DNA from: CAVORB01 sp963698495
GTDB taxonomy: Bacteria; Pseudomonadota; Gammaproteobacteria; Chromatiales; Chromatiaceae
Reading direction: 5' to 3'
Assembly (NCBI GenBank): GCA_963698495.1
Contig: CAVORB010000020.1
Span: forward strand, 62,001-126,000
Length of the DNA: 64,000 nt
Part shown: one piece after another, positions 44,339 through 52,875 of the stretch
How the letters are laid out: every line of letters starts with the position of its first letter
Position numbering within the stretch: the stretch's first letter is position 1
The notes under the pieces: model-generated
What the model was told of the DNA's origin: nothing
Database searches by the model: none
What the model saw: the letters and a program-made list of their open reading frames with translations, nothing else
Made by a program: the position numbers and the translations under genes

Positions 44339-45805
44339 ATGAAATACCAAGACCTGCGCGACTTCATCGGCCAGCTGGAGCAACGGGGCGAGCTCAAGCG
44401 CGTCCCGGTCGTGGTCGACCCCTACCTGGAGATCACCGAGATCTGCGACCGCACCCTGCGGGCAGGCGGTCCGGCACTGCTGTTCGAGCGGCCGAAAGGG
44501 TCGGACATCCCCCTCCTGGCGAACCTGTTCGGTACCCCCAAACGGGTTGCCCTCGGGATGGGGGAGGAATCGGTGGAGGCCCTGCGCGAGGTCGGCAAGC
44601 TGCTCGCCTTTCTCAAGGAACCGGACCCGCCGCGCGGCATGAAGGAGGCGTGGCGAACCCTCCCGATCTTCAAGAAGGTGCTGGACATGGCCCCCAAGGT
44701 CCGGCGTAGCGCGCCGTGCCAGGAGGAAGAAATACCCCGCGAAGAGGTGGATCTCTCGCGGCTGCCGATACAGACCTGCTGGCCTGGAGATGCTGGCCCG
44801 CTGATCACCTGGGGCCTGGTCGTCACCCGCGGACCCGAGAAGCCGCGCCAGAACCTCGGCATCTATCGCATGCAGGTGATCGGGCGCAACCGGGTCATCA
44901 TGCGCTGGCTCGCCCACCGCGGCGGTGCGCTCGACTTCCGGGACTGGCAGCGCGCACGCCCGGGGGAACCCTTCCCCATAGCGGTCGCGCTCGGGGCCGA
45001 CCCGGCCACCATCCTGGGTGCGGTCACGCCGGTTCCGGACAGCCTGTCGGAGTACGCCTTCGCCGGCCTGCTTCGGGGCAGCCGCACCGAGCTGGCGGCC
45101 TGCCGGGGATCGGACCTGCAGGTGCCGGCGAGCGCGGAGCTGGTGCTGGAGGGCCACATCCAATCCGACGACACCGCGCCCGAGGGTCCTTTCGGAGACC
45201 ATACCGGCTATTACAACGAGGTCGACACCTTCCCGGTCTTCACCATCGAGCGCATCACCCACCGCCGCGACCCCATCTACCACAGCACCTACACCGGCCG
45301 TCCGCCGGACGAGCCCGCCATTCTGGGCGTGGCTTTGAACGAGGTCTTCGTGCCCATCCTGCAGAAACAGTTCCCTGAGATCCTGGACTTCTACCTGCCG
45401 CCGGAGGGCTGTTCTTACCGGCTCGCCGTGGTCAGCATGCGAAAGCAGTACCCTGGCCACGCCAAGCGGGTGATGATGGGGGTGTGGTCCTTTTTGCGGC
45501 AGTTCATGTACACCAAGTTCGTGATCGTGGTGGACGAGGACGTGAACACCCGCGACTGGAAGGACGTGATCTGGGCCATGACCACGCGCATGGACCCGGC
45601 GCGGGACACGGTGCTGGTGGAGAACACGCCGATCGACTATCTGGACTTCGCCTCCCCCGTGTCGGGGCTCGGCTCGAAGATCGGGCTCGACGCCACCAAC
45701 AAGTGGCCGGGAGAGACGCAGCGGGAATGGGGCCGCCCGATCCGCATGGACGAGGAGGTCAAGGCGCGGGTGGACACGCTCTGGGCGCGGCTGGAAATCG
45801 ACTGA
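44339..45805 (+). CDS. ubiD: UbiD-family prFMN-dependent 4-hydroxy-3-polyprenylbenzoate decarboxylase
   Basis: 488 residues from the ATG at 44339, the normal UbiD length; a frame start at 44291 would add 16 non-conserved residues. Signatures include MKYQDLRDFIGQLEQRGELK, PALLFERPKGSDIPLLANLF, RQNLGIYRMQVIGRNRVIMR, APEGPFGDHTGYYNEVDTFP with conserved Glu, and LDATNKWPGE near the C-terminus. It decarboxylates the polyprenylated ring in ubiquinone synthesis using prenylated FMN made by UbiX. Its presence implies aerobic ubiquinone synthesis in addition to the menaquinone-type enzymes at 35 kb. Confidence 0.96.
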   Translation: MKYQDLRDFIGQLEQRGELKRVPVVVDPYLEITEICDRTLRAGGPALLFERPKGSDIPLLANLFGTPKRVALGMGEESVEALREVGKLLAFLKEPDPPRGMKEAWRTLPIFKKVLDMAPKVRRSAPCQEEEIPREEVDLSRLPIQTCWPGDAGPLITWGLVVTRGPEKPRQNLGIYRMQVIGRNRVIMRWLAHRGGALDFRDWQRARPGEPFPIAVALGADPATILGAVTPVPDSLSEYAFAGLLRGSRTELAACRGSDLQVPASAELVLEGHIQSDDTAPEGPFGDHTGYYNEVDTFPVFTIERITHRRDPIYHSTYTGRPPDEPAILGVALNEVFVPILQKQFPEILDFYLPPEGCSYRLAVVSMRKQYPGHAKRVMMGVWSFLRQFMYTKFVIVVDEDVNTRDWKDVIWAMTTRMDPARDTVLVENTPIDYLDFASPVSGLGSKIGLDATNKWPGETQREWGRPIRMDEEVKARVDTLWARLEID

Positions 45806-45819
45806 GGCGAAAAGACGCA

Positions 45820-45839
45820 CGGCCCAATACGGCGGGCCG
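45820..45839. terminator. short hairpin between convergent ubiD and RRM genes
   Basis: CGGCCC (45820-45825) pairs with GGGCCG (45834-45839) with an eight-base loop. Placed 15 bases after the ubiD stop and 24 before the stop of the convergent RRM gene, it could serve both. No U-tract. Confidence 0.45.
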
Positions 45840-45862
45840 CACGCCCAAAACCTCCGCGACCG

Positions 45863-46135
45863 CTAGCGGAAACGCCGAGCCGGGCGTTCAGCTCGCGGGC
45901 GAGCCTCGTTGACCGTGAGCTTGCGTCCTTGCACCGGTTGGTCGTTCAGCGATTTGATCGCCTCTTCCGCGTCCGCGTTGTCCGGCATGTCCACGAACCC
46001 GAACCCCTTGGACTGGCCCGAGAACTTGTCCTTGACGACCTCGGCACTGGTCAGCTCGCCGAACTCGGAGAACATCTCCTGCAGGTCGTCATCGGTGACA
46101 CTGTAAGGCAGGTTACCTACGTAGATCCTCATCAC
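45863..46135 (-). CDS. RRM-domain RNA-binding protein
   Basis: 90 residues, a single RRM: RNP2 is IYVGNLPY, RNP1 is KGFGFVDM, and the beta-alpha-beta order is complete, followed by a short basic tail (RPRAERPARRFR). Such proteins in proteobacteria and cyanobacteria are cytosolic single-stranded RNA binders, often cold-induced. The start is at 46135 or the adjacent Met at 46132. It converges on ubiD. Confidence 0.95.
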   Translation of the reverse strand: MMRIYVGNLPYSVTDDDLQEMFSEFGELTSAEVVKDKFSGQSKGFGFVDMPDNADAEEAIKSLNDQPVQGRKLTVNEARPRAERPARRFR

Positions 46136-46551
46136 TCACTCTCGTACAGGTGTGCATTGATCGAGCCCGCGCCCTCGCACGACCAACGCACAAGTCGGAC
46201 GATGGCGAACGGCATTCGCGTGCCGTGTTCGGTGGCGGTTCAGCGCGACTGAACAGGAGAACGGACCGGGAAAGACCGACTTACGCCGCGATGGCGCCGC
46301 TGGGCGTGCCCGGAGAACAAGGGATCATCGGGAAGGGACCAAGGGAGAAACCGCCGACATGCACCGACCGGGGGACGGGGCAAACTGAGCGATCAGATTC
46401 CGCGGACAGGCCCCGGATGGGCTCCAGAGCGGGGGTTGTAGACGTCACTTTCCTTGCGTGGCGCGGGACCCTGGCATTCGATCGGCTGTAGCCTGCATCG
46501 AAAGCTAGTGTATGCGCGCGCCCTCGTCAACCTGGCGGGACAGGCACCGCA
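46136..46551. other. intergenic region
   Basis: About 415 bases containing the RRM-gene promoter (on the minus strand). I see no protein frame with natural composition, no tRNA and no strong hairpin. Confidence 0.4.
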
Positions 46552-47787
46552 TCAGACTTCGCGGGTGCCGGAGACCCGGAACCCGGCTTGCTCCACCGCC
46601 CGCACCAGGTCGCCGGCATCGAGGCGGTCTCCCCGTACCCGCACCAGACCTGAAGCTAGATTGGGGGAGGCCTCATCCACCGCCTCCAGCCCTTCGAGGG
46701 ATCTCTTCACGCTGGCCACGCAGTGCTGGCATGACATGCCCTCCACCTTCAGCGTCACGCCCTGCTCGTCCGCGGCGCGCGTTCGCCGCGCGTCCAGGGC
46801 CGCGGCCACGCGGCGCAACACCAGGTAAGTCAACAGGGCGGCGACCGCGATGGCCGACGGAGTGCCGATCCAATCCACGCCGTGCGGCTGCAGATCGTCG
46901 GTAGGCCGCACGCCGGACAGCAGGAAATCGAACAGCAAGCCCAGGGAGATACTCATGAACGCGACCGTGCCCAGGTACAGCGCCAGCACCCGACCGCCTA
47001 ATGTGCGGTAAACCGCCCCCAAGGTCGCCACGTTGGTGGCCGGTCCGGCCATGAGGAAGACCAGGGCCGTCCCCGCCGGCATGCCCGCGGCGATCAGCGA
47101 GGCGGCGATCGGCACGGACCCCGTTGTGCAGACGTAGAGCGGAATGGAGATGGCGAGCACCAGCAGCATCCCGGCGATGCCCTGGGTCCATGCCAGGCCG
47201 GCGAGATAATCCGTCGGCAGGACGACCGTGACAAAGGCAGCCGCCAGCACGCCCGCGATGATCCAGAGGTCGATGGCCGCCAGCAGATCGAACAGGGCAT
47301 AGCGCAGCACGGCGGCCAGGCCACCGGCCGGGGCCTGGTCCGAAGGTGCCTCGTCTACCTCGTCCGGGGACGGATCCGGCGCGGTGAAGCGGTTCACCAG
47401 CGCGCCGCCAATGAGCCCGGTGACGAACGCCGCAGCGAGCTTGAACAACGCGAAGGGCCAGCCGAGGAAAGACGCGCTGACCAGGATGGAGTCCACGCCG
47501 ATCTGGGGCGTGCTGATCATGAAGGCGGTAGTGGCACCCTTTGAGGCCCCCTCCTTGCGCAGCCCCAGCGCCGTGGGAATGACACCGCAGGAGCACAGGG
47601 AAAGCGGAACGCCGATCAGCGAGGCCCGGGTAACACTCCGCATGTCGGGGCGGTTGAACCCGCGGCGCACGAGGCCCTTGGGCAGGTAGACGTGCAGGAG
47701 CCCGGCGATGAATAGGCCGAGCAGAAGAGACGGAGACAGGTCGATCATGACCTGCCACAGCTCACGCAGAAAACGCTCGACCATCAT
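46552..47787 (-). CDS. permease (SO_0444-type metal efflux) with C-terminal HMA domain
   Basis: 411 residues. The first 330 form a permease of the DUF318/YraQ-like group with about eight helices; it has the characteristic SLCSCGVIPTALGLRKEGAS and CTTGSVPIAASLIAAGM motifs, both holding cysteines placed to handle metal. The C-terminal 65 residues are a heavy-metal-associated domain with GMSCQHCVAS (CxxC). Together they suggest an inner-membrane exporter for Cu, Zn or a related soft metal, with the HMA domain as an attached metal donor. Two glycine-zipper lipoprotein genes lie upstream on the same strand, but a strong hairpin separates them. Confidence 0.9.
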   Translation of the reverse strand: MMVERFLRELWQVMIDLSPSLLLGLFIAGLLHVYLPKGLVRRGFNRPDMRSVTRASLIGVPLSLCSCGVIPTALGLRKEGASKGATTAFMISTPQIGVDSILVSASFLGWPFALFKLAAAFVTGLIGGALVNRFTAPDPSPDEVDEAPSDQAPAGGLAAVLRYALFDLLAAIDLWIIAGVLAAAFVTVVLPTDYLAGLAWTQGIAGMLLVLAISIPLYVCTTGSVPIAASLIAAGMPAGTALVFLMAGPATNVATLGAVYRTLGGRVLALYLGTVAFMSISLGLLFDFLLSGVRPTDDLQPHGVDWIGTPSAIAVAALLTYLVLRRVAAALDARRTRAADEQGVTLKVEGMSCQHCVASVKRSLEGLEAVDEASPNLASGLVRVRGDRLDAGDLVRAVEQAGFRVSGTREV

Positions 47788-47847
47788 TGCACCGTCCGAT
47801 GCGCTGGTGGGAGCCGGACAGACGACGAACGAGGACGACTCACAATC

Positions 47848-47874
47848 GAGGCGCCACGCGGACCGTGGCGCCTC
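47848..47874 (-). terminator. rho-independent-like hairpin
   Basis: GAGGCGCCACG (47848-47858) pairs over 11 bases with CGTGGCGCCTC (47864-47874), loop CGGAC. On the minus strand it follows the lipoprotein gene at 47902 and comes before the permease start. Confidence 0.75.
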
Positions 47875-47877
47875 TTC

Positions 47878-47896
47878 GCGGCGGGGAGTCCGCCGC
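47878..47896 (-). terminator. second hairpin in the same spacer
   Basis: GCGGCGG (47878-47884) pairs with CCGCCGC (47890-47896), loop GGAGT. It lies directly after the lipoprotein stop at 47902, so the spacer carries two stems in tandem. Confidence 0.55.
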
Positions 47897-47901
47897 CACG
47901 A

Positions 47902-48129
47902 CTAGTCGATATTGCCCTTCTCGTGCTGGTCGTAGAGGAAGCCCCCGAGCGCCCCGACACCTGCTCCGATCAGCGCGCCCCGACCCGCATTGGCGCTCAG
48001 CGACCCGACGAGCGCGCCGCCGGCAGCGCCCATCAAGGCAGCGCTCCCGGCACGCTCGCCGGTCGTCGTTCCGCAAGCGGCAAGACCGATCGCAGCCACA
48101 AGGGCCAGGGGAATGGTGAATGCTCTCAT
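47902..48129 (-). CDS. glycine-zipper lipoprotein (copy 1)
   Basis: 75 residues. Lipobox IGLAAC with the Cys near residue 19, then GTTTGERAGSAALMGAAGGA and GRGALIGAGVGALGGFLYDQ, a glycine-zipper (YMGG/OmpA-like) transmembrane repeat, ending HEKGNID. Such lipoproteins sit in the outer membrane; the Gly-rich segment packs into the bilayer. It is a tandem paralogue of the gene at 48216, with about 70 per cent identity judged by eye. Confidence 0.85.
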   Translation of the reverse strand: MRAFTIPLALVAAIGLAACGTTTGERAGSAALMGAAGGALVGSLSANAGRGALIGAGVGALGGFLYDQHEKGNID

Positions 48130-48215
48130 GCCTGATACTCCGATTCGTTCGCTTCTAGATATTCTGGAAGAAGTTTACGGGACGCGGTTTGGCCGCGCTT
48201 GTGGCCCGTTTGCCG

Positions 48216-48443
48216 CTAGTACGTGTTGCCCTTTTCGTGCTGATCGTACAGGTAACCGCCCAGGGCGCCGGCGCCGGCGCCGATCAGCGCGCCCTTGCCG
48301 GCGTTGGCGCTCATCGAGCCGATGAGGGCGCCACCGGCAGCACCCATGGCAGCCCCGCTGGTGGTGCGGGATGTGGTCGTCGTCCCGCAACCCGTGGCGG
48401 CAACCGCCGCGATCAACACGAACGGAAAGAGAAGTTTTTTCAC
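48216..48443 (-). CDS. glycine-zipper lipoprotein (copy 2)
   Basis: 75 residues. MKKLLFPFVLIAAVAATGC gives a signal and lipobox, followed by a Thr-rich spacer and the same glycine zipper (AAMGAAGGALIGSMSANAGK, GALIGAGAGALGGYLYDQ), ending HEKGNTY. The same length as copy 1, with conserved SANAG.GALIGAG.GALGG, shows a local duplication. Both are on the minus strand, 86 bases apart. Confidence 0.85.
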   Translation of the reverse strand: MKKLLFPFVLIAAVAATGCGTTTTSRTTSGAAMGAAGGALIGSMSANAGKGALIGAGAGALGGYLYDQHEKGNTY

Positions 48444-48524
48444 GGTGTTGGCTCCTTCCTGCCGTTCAGCAGGGCAGCAATTAGGGGATTCACAATACTT
48501 TGACCGCTCGCGTGGCCAGATGTG

Positions 48525-48926
48525 TCAGCCCTTGCAGGGATATTTGTCTGCCAGCGACCGCACCAGACCGACGACCGGGCGCTCCTGCATCAGCTTCTTG
48601 TCCTTGGCGTTCTTCTGCGCCCAGGCGACGAAGGCCGCTTGGCCATCGGCGACGGTGGCACCCTTCGGATAGCAGATCAGGCGCTTGAGGTTCTTGCGGT
48701 TCGAGATCTCGTCGTGGTACTGCACAGCTGCCTCAATGAAGGCGCGGCAGGCGAAGGACGCCGGGATGTACTCGGCCGCGTCGGGGGCAACGGAGCAGAC
48801 CTGGTACAGGTCATCGGTGGTATCCAGATCGAGATCGTCGTCGTCCACGGCAACCACGGATTGGGCGTAAAAGGCCGTCGCGACCGCGGCACCAATCACC
48901 GCCTTGATGGAAGGTTTCATTCGCAT
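48525..48926 (-). CDS. Rap1a/Tai-family exported protein
   Basis: 133 residues from the ATG at 48926 (or 48920). The signal peptide covers about the first 27 residues (AVIGAAVATAFYAQSVVAVD). The mature part has the Rap1a/Tai pattern: YQVCSVAPDAAEYIPASFAC, RAFIEAAVQYHDE, LKRLICYPKGATVADGQAAF and PVVGLVRSLADKYPCKG, with four cysteines in positions that would form two disulfides. The founding members are periplasmic immunity proteins to type VI amidase effectors. No effector or secretion gene is nearby, so a general periplasmic role is equally possible. Confidence 0.82.
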   Translation of the reverse strand: MRMKPSIKAVIGAAVATAFYAQSVVAVDDDDLDLDTTDDLYQVCSVAPDAAEYIPASFACRAFIEAAVQYHDEISNRKNLKRLICYPKGATVADGQAAFVAWAQKNAKDKKLMQERPVVGLVRSLADKYPCKG

Positions 48927-49101
48927 GTTCAGTTTCCTTGACCTTGTGGTGAAAACACCCCGAGCGGTGGCTTGGGGATCGGGATAACGCAGCGGCCCCT
49001 TGCTGCCCGCTGACCCGAAAAAAAGGCCCGGACAGACTCTCAGGGACTGGCCCTCGCATTCTAGCGAATCTTTCAGCACTTGCAGCATCGCGTTGTCGTT
49101 T

Positions 49102-49975
49102 TCAGTCCATGGCAAGGGCGTCGCGCAGCCCTCGTTCGAGATTCGGGAAGCGCAGTTGCACGCCAAGCTCGTCGACCAGCCTGCGGTTACTCAACCGCCG
49201 GGACTCGCGCATATAGGACATCATGCCCGCCGAGAGCTGGCTGTCGGCGTCGTCGAGGGACAAAACCGGCGGACGCGGCAGACCCGCTCCATCGGCGACA
49301 CGAAAGAAATAGTCAGTCATGGTGGTGGGGTTGCCGTCGCACACATTGTAGACGCGCCCCGCAACGCCATGTTCCATGGCGGCGACGCAGGCATCCGTCA
49401 GATCCTCGACATGGACGCGGTTCGAGTAGGGTGCCTCTTCCTCGCGCACCAGGGGCAGACCCTGGCGGATGCGCTCCAGCGGCAGACGCCCGGGGCCGTA
49501 AATGCCGGCGACGCGAAGGGTCACCAGTTCCGCCCCCGAACGCCGGCTCCATTGGCGAAGCACCTGCTCCGCGTCCCAACGCCGGCGCGCCCGGTCCGCT
49601 GTCGGTCTGGGCGGCCAGCTCTCGTCCACCCAGGCCCCTTCGCAGTCGCCGTAGACCCCGGTGGTGCTGATGTAAACGATACGGCGCGGGTGGCCATGGC
49701 GATCGAAGGCGGCAACCAGGCGGCGCGTGTGCAGGTCCTCGACGCCGCGCACGGGTGGCGGCGCAAAGTGGAATATCCGCGCACCGGCCAAAGGCAGGTC
49801 GGAAAGTGCGTTCACTCGCGAGGTTGCAGGCACGGGCCGGAACGCCGTCGCGCTCAAGGTCCGCCGCGCTCTCGGCACTGCGCACGACGCCGAGAACAGT
49901 CCCGCCGCGCGCAAGATAGCAACGCGCGACGCGCGCACCGACATAGCCGCAGCCGACGATCAGGATTCTTGTCAC
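49102..49975 (-). CDS. NAD(P)-dependent sugar epimerase/reductase-like SDR, one frameshift
   Basis: Starts at GTG 49975 (GAGGAGA upstream) with the Rossmann motif RILIVGCGYVGARVARCYLA. Later parts are IFHFAPPP, VYISTTGVYGDCEGAWVDE with the YISTTGVYG core of extended SDR proteins, TLRVAGIYGPGRLP and RVHVEDLTDAC. It resembles the YeeZ/NAD-dependent epimerase group; substrate unknown. The start and the rest are in different frames; removing one base near 49811 joins them (reading NLASER then LSDLPLAG). The gene is otherwise intact, which argues for a sequence error. Confidence 0.82.
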
Positions 49976-50183
49976 TTCGCGGTCTCCTCGCAAATCGGGT
50001 GAGGGTCGCAGGAGAGGGACCGGTCACCGCTCGCGACGACGCGGACCGGAGAAACCTACGCCCGCCGGGGCTTTTCGACTCGACAAGCTTGTCGAACCGC
50101 CCGCAAGCTCCATATAAAGCCTCTAAGTTTAGGGGCCGATGCCCTCGACACTCGTTTGTCGGCCCATTACCTTAGGAAGCACC

Positions 50184-51215
50184 ATGAAGTTCACTGTCCG
50201 CACCGATCCAGGCGGCCATCAGTTCCAGGCGCAAGCCGGGGAAAAGCTGCTCGACGCCGCGCTGCGCCAAGGTATCGGCCTGCCCTACGGATGCCGCAAC
50301 GGCCGGTGCGGGTCCTGCTCGGCAACACTCTTGGAGGGCTCGGTGACCTACCCGAGCGGCAAGACGGAGGCGCTGGAGGGCCAACCCGCGGGCACCTGCC
50401 TGACGTGCCAGGCGGTCGCCGAGAGCGATCTCGTGGTGCGGGTCGCCGAGGTCGCGAACGTCACCGAGATCGAGGCGCGCATCCTGCCCTGCCGCGTCGC
50501 CAGCAAGGAGCAGCTGAGCCATGACGTGGTGCGGCTGCAGCTCAAGCTGCCGGATAACCAACGGCTCCACTTCTTCGCCGGCCAGTACCTGGACTTCATC
50601 CTGCGCGACGGGCGCAAGCGCGCCTTCTCGATCGCCAACGCCCCCCACGACGACGACCACATCGAACTGCACGTGCGTCACGTCCCGGGAGGCGAGTTCA
50701 CCGACTATGTGTTCGACAGCATGAAGGACCGCGCCATCCTGCGCATCCTGGCGCCACTGGGGACCTTCGTCCTGCACGAGGATTCCGACCGTCCGATGAT
50801 CTTCATGGGCGGCGGCACGGGCTTCGCCCCGATCAAGGGCATGGTCGAGCATGCCTTTCACACCGGAATCGAGCGCCCCATGCATCTCTACTGGGGGGTT
50901 CGATCGCGCCGCGACCTCTACCTGCCCGAGCTGCCCGAGCGCTGGGCGCGGGAGCACGCCAACTTCGACTTCACCCCCGTGCTGTCGGAGCCGGACGCGG
51001 ACTGGGACGGCCGCGCGGGATTCGTCCACGAGGCGGTCGTCGCGGACCACCCCGATATGAGCGGCTTCGACGTCTACATGAGCGGACCGCCAGTCATGGT
51101 CGAGGCCGGGAGACTGGCATTCGAGGCCCGCGGGCTCAGCGTGGATCACATGTTCTCCGACGCCTTCGAATACGCCGCGGACAGCAAGCGGAAGCAGGAA
51201 TCCGCCAGCCCCTGA
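50184..51215 (+). CDS. 2Fe-2S/flavin NAD(P)H reductase (CDP-6-deoxy-glucoseen reductase type)
   Basis: 343 residues from the ATG at 50184. An N-terminal plant-type 2Fe-2S domain (CRNGRCGSCSATLLEG, then CLTCQAV) is followed by a ferredoxin-reductase flavin domain with RAFSIANAP (the RxxS FAD motif) and an NAD-binding domain with MGGGTGFAPIKGMVEHAF and the final DVYMSGPPVMV, SDAFEY. It moves electrons from NAD(P)H via flavin to the iron-sulfur cluster. This family is often seen close to ubiD; ubiD lies 4.4 kb away here. The CDP-sugar role is only a family name; a general reductase role is equally likely. Confidence 0.9.
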   Translation: MKFTVRTDPGGHQFQAQAGEKLLDAALRQGIGLPYGCRNGRCGSCSATLLEGSVTYPSGKTEALEGQPAGTCLTCQAVAESDLVVRVAEVANVTEIEARILPCRVASKEQLSHDVVRLQLKLPDNQRLHFFAGQYLDFILRDGRKRAFSIANAPHDDDHIELHVRHVPGGEFTDYVFDSMKDRAILRILAPLGTFVLHEDSDRPMIFMGGGTGFAPIKGMVEHAFHTGIERPMHLYWGVRSRRDLYLPELPERWAREHANFDFTPVLSEPDADWDGRAGFVHEAVVADHPDMSGFDVYMSGPPVMVEAGRLAFEARGLSVDHMFSDAFEYAADSKRKQESASP

Positions 51216-51251
51216 CCACTCGACCTCAGCCGTAGCGCGATGTGGCGGAAC

Positions 51252-52760
51252 CTAGCGGACCCCGGCGACCGGACGCATCTGGGTGTCGCAGGAACCCCCG
51301 ACCTTCGCCGTCTTCAGACTCCCCCCGCCCCGGCACTGCTCACCCCGATCCTGGATGCGGCAGGTGAGCTCCAGCGGCTTGCCCGCGTTCAGCCAGCTCG
51401 GCGTCTTGCGATAGCGACCGACCGTACCGAGCCGGCAACCGCCGGGAATGCCGTAAGCACGGCAACCGGAGGCATTGCGCAGCGAGACCTTGCGCGCGTC
51501 CACCGTGAAGCCCGGGTAGTTGTCCTCGATCCGAATCACATCGCGATCCTCGTCCTCGCGGAACAGGAACTGCTGAAACCTGTACCCGCCGGAGGTCTTG
51601 TCCCCGACCTTGATCCGGGTATCCGCGATCAGGGCGAAGTCCCCGCCCTTGCTCGCGACGGCGCCCGACATGTACTCCACCCGGTTGTGGTCGGGGAAGC
51701 ACTTGCCCATTGCCGGGGCGTGATAGTAGTGGCGGAGGCTCTGCAAGTCTCCCATTCCGTTGCCGGGGAAAAGCTCCCGCAGCTCGGCATCGCTACCGAA
51801 CAGGATGCGCTCCACATCGCCCACGTTCTGCCCGTACATGGCCTGGATCTTCGCGTAGTAGTCGTTTCCTGACAGGTCATCGCGCAGATAGCAGGAAGTC
51901 AGTCCGGAGATCTGGGTCAGATACTCGTCCCAGATGTTGTACTGCGAGACCTTGGAGGAAACGCCCTGGAAATCCCCCGGGAAGCGGCAGCCCTGACCGC
52001 CCTGGCACTGGCCCCGCGCCCGGTTGCGGATCGACAGCGCGATGACGTTGCGCTCACAGGCGCCATAGGCGTTGCAGCCGCGATCGAGGTGCCCCTCGTA
52101 GAGCGCGGTCCGCATCGTATAGTCCAGGTGCTTGGCCTCGGCCAGGGTCTTGTCCGGCCACTTGCGCTTGTTGTCTTGGATGAACCCGTCCCAGGCCCGC
52201 GCCAGGGCGGCGCGCCGCCCGATCAGGCGACGGTTCGCGTCCTCGCAATCCTGCGAGTTGTGGAAGGCGCGGACGATCCGGTCCAGCTCGCTCTGCCCCT
52301 TGCCGCCACCGCCGCCCCTGCCCGGCGGGTCGAAGAAGGGCGCCTTCTCCAGCGCGTAGAAGGAGCGCACGTTGACGACATGGCGCACGCCGCTGTCGCA
52401 GTGGTGATTGGGCACGGTCAGGGACTTGCGCCGCTCGAAGGTGCGCTTGAAGCGGTCCGTGTCCGCCCGCGTCGCCTTGCGCGAATCGACCAGGATCTCA
52501 AAGCCCACGTAAGGCGTTCCGCTACTGTCGGTCAGGGGCCGGCCGTTGCGGATCACCAGGCAGGGAATGATGGAGGTGCCCTGTGCAAGGGTCCCGGCGG
52601 GCGACGACGCGCCCCTACGCGCGAAGCTATCGACCTCGTAATAGGGGATCTCCAGGTCGCCGTTGAAGCGGTAGAAGGTCATGGGCAGGGTCGCGGGAAT
52701 GCCCGCCGCGGCCTCAGCCGAGATCATCAGAAGCGCGAGTAGCGCCAACGCCATTTTCAT
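51252..52760 (-). CDS. exported cysteine-rich protein of unknown function
   Basis: 502 residues. Signal peptide MKMALALLALLMISAEAAAG. The mature chain has more than a dozen cysteines, several in pairs (CNAYGACERN, CQGGQGCRFP, CRAYGIPGGCRLG), consistent with a disulfide-rich periplasmic or secreted protein. Other landmarks are SELDRIVRAFHNSQDCEDAN, QYNIWDEYLTQISGLTSCYL, IQAMYGQNVGDVERILFGSD and FLFREDEDRDVIRIEDNYPG. A Gly-rich stretch (GRGGGGGKG) occurs near residue 150. I recognise no domain. It is last in the 51-57 kb same-strand cluster, 115 bases after the coiled-coil gene. Confidence 0.85.
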   Translation of the reverse strand: MKMALALLALLMISAEAAAGIPATLPMTFYRFNGDLEIPYYEVDSFARRGASSPAGTLAQGTSIIPCLVIRNGRPLTDSSGTPYVGFEILVDSRKATRADTDRFKRTFERRKSLTVPNHHCDSGVRHVVNVRSFYALEKAPFFDPPGRGGGGGKGQSELDRIVRAFHNSQDCEDANRRLIGRRAALARAWDGFIQDNKRKWPDKTLAEAKHLDYTMRTALYEGHLDRGCNAYGACERNVIALSIRNRARGQCQGGQGCRFPGDFQGVSSKVSQYNIWDEYLTQISGLTSCYLRDDLSGNDYYAKIQAMYGQNVGDVERILFGSDAELRELFPGNGMGDLQSLRHYYHAPAMGKCFPDHNRVEYMSGAVASKGGDFALIADTRIKVGDKTSGGYRFQQFLFREDEDRDVIRIEDNYPGFTVDARKVSLRNASGCRAYGIPGGCRLGTVGRYRKTPSWLNAGKPLELTCRIQDRGEQCRGGGSLKTAKVGGSCDTQMRPVAGVR

Positions 52761-52875
52761 GAACTGCTTCCCAATCGAGATTCGTGGACACCGCCTGCGG
52801 CGGCTCGCTTGAGCCTAGCACGGGTTGGGGTCGAGTCTCACGCCCCACGACCGAGCGCAACGGCTCGACGGCGAT

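Noticed and set aside
44297..45820. Long antisense frame opposite ubiD
   Set aside because: Shadow frame; residues do not form any recognisable domain and ubiD is unambiguous on the other strand.
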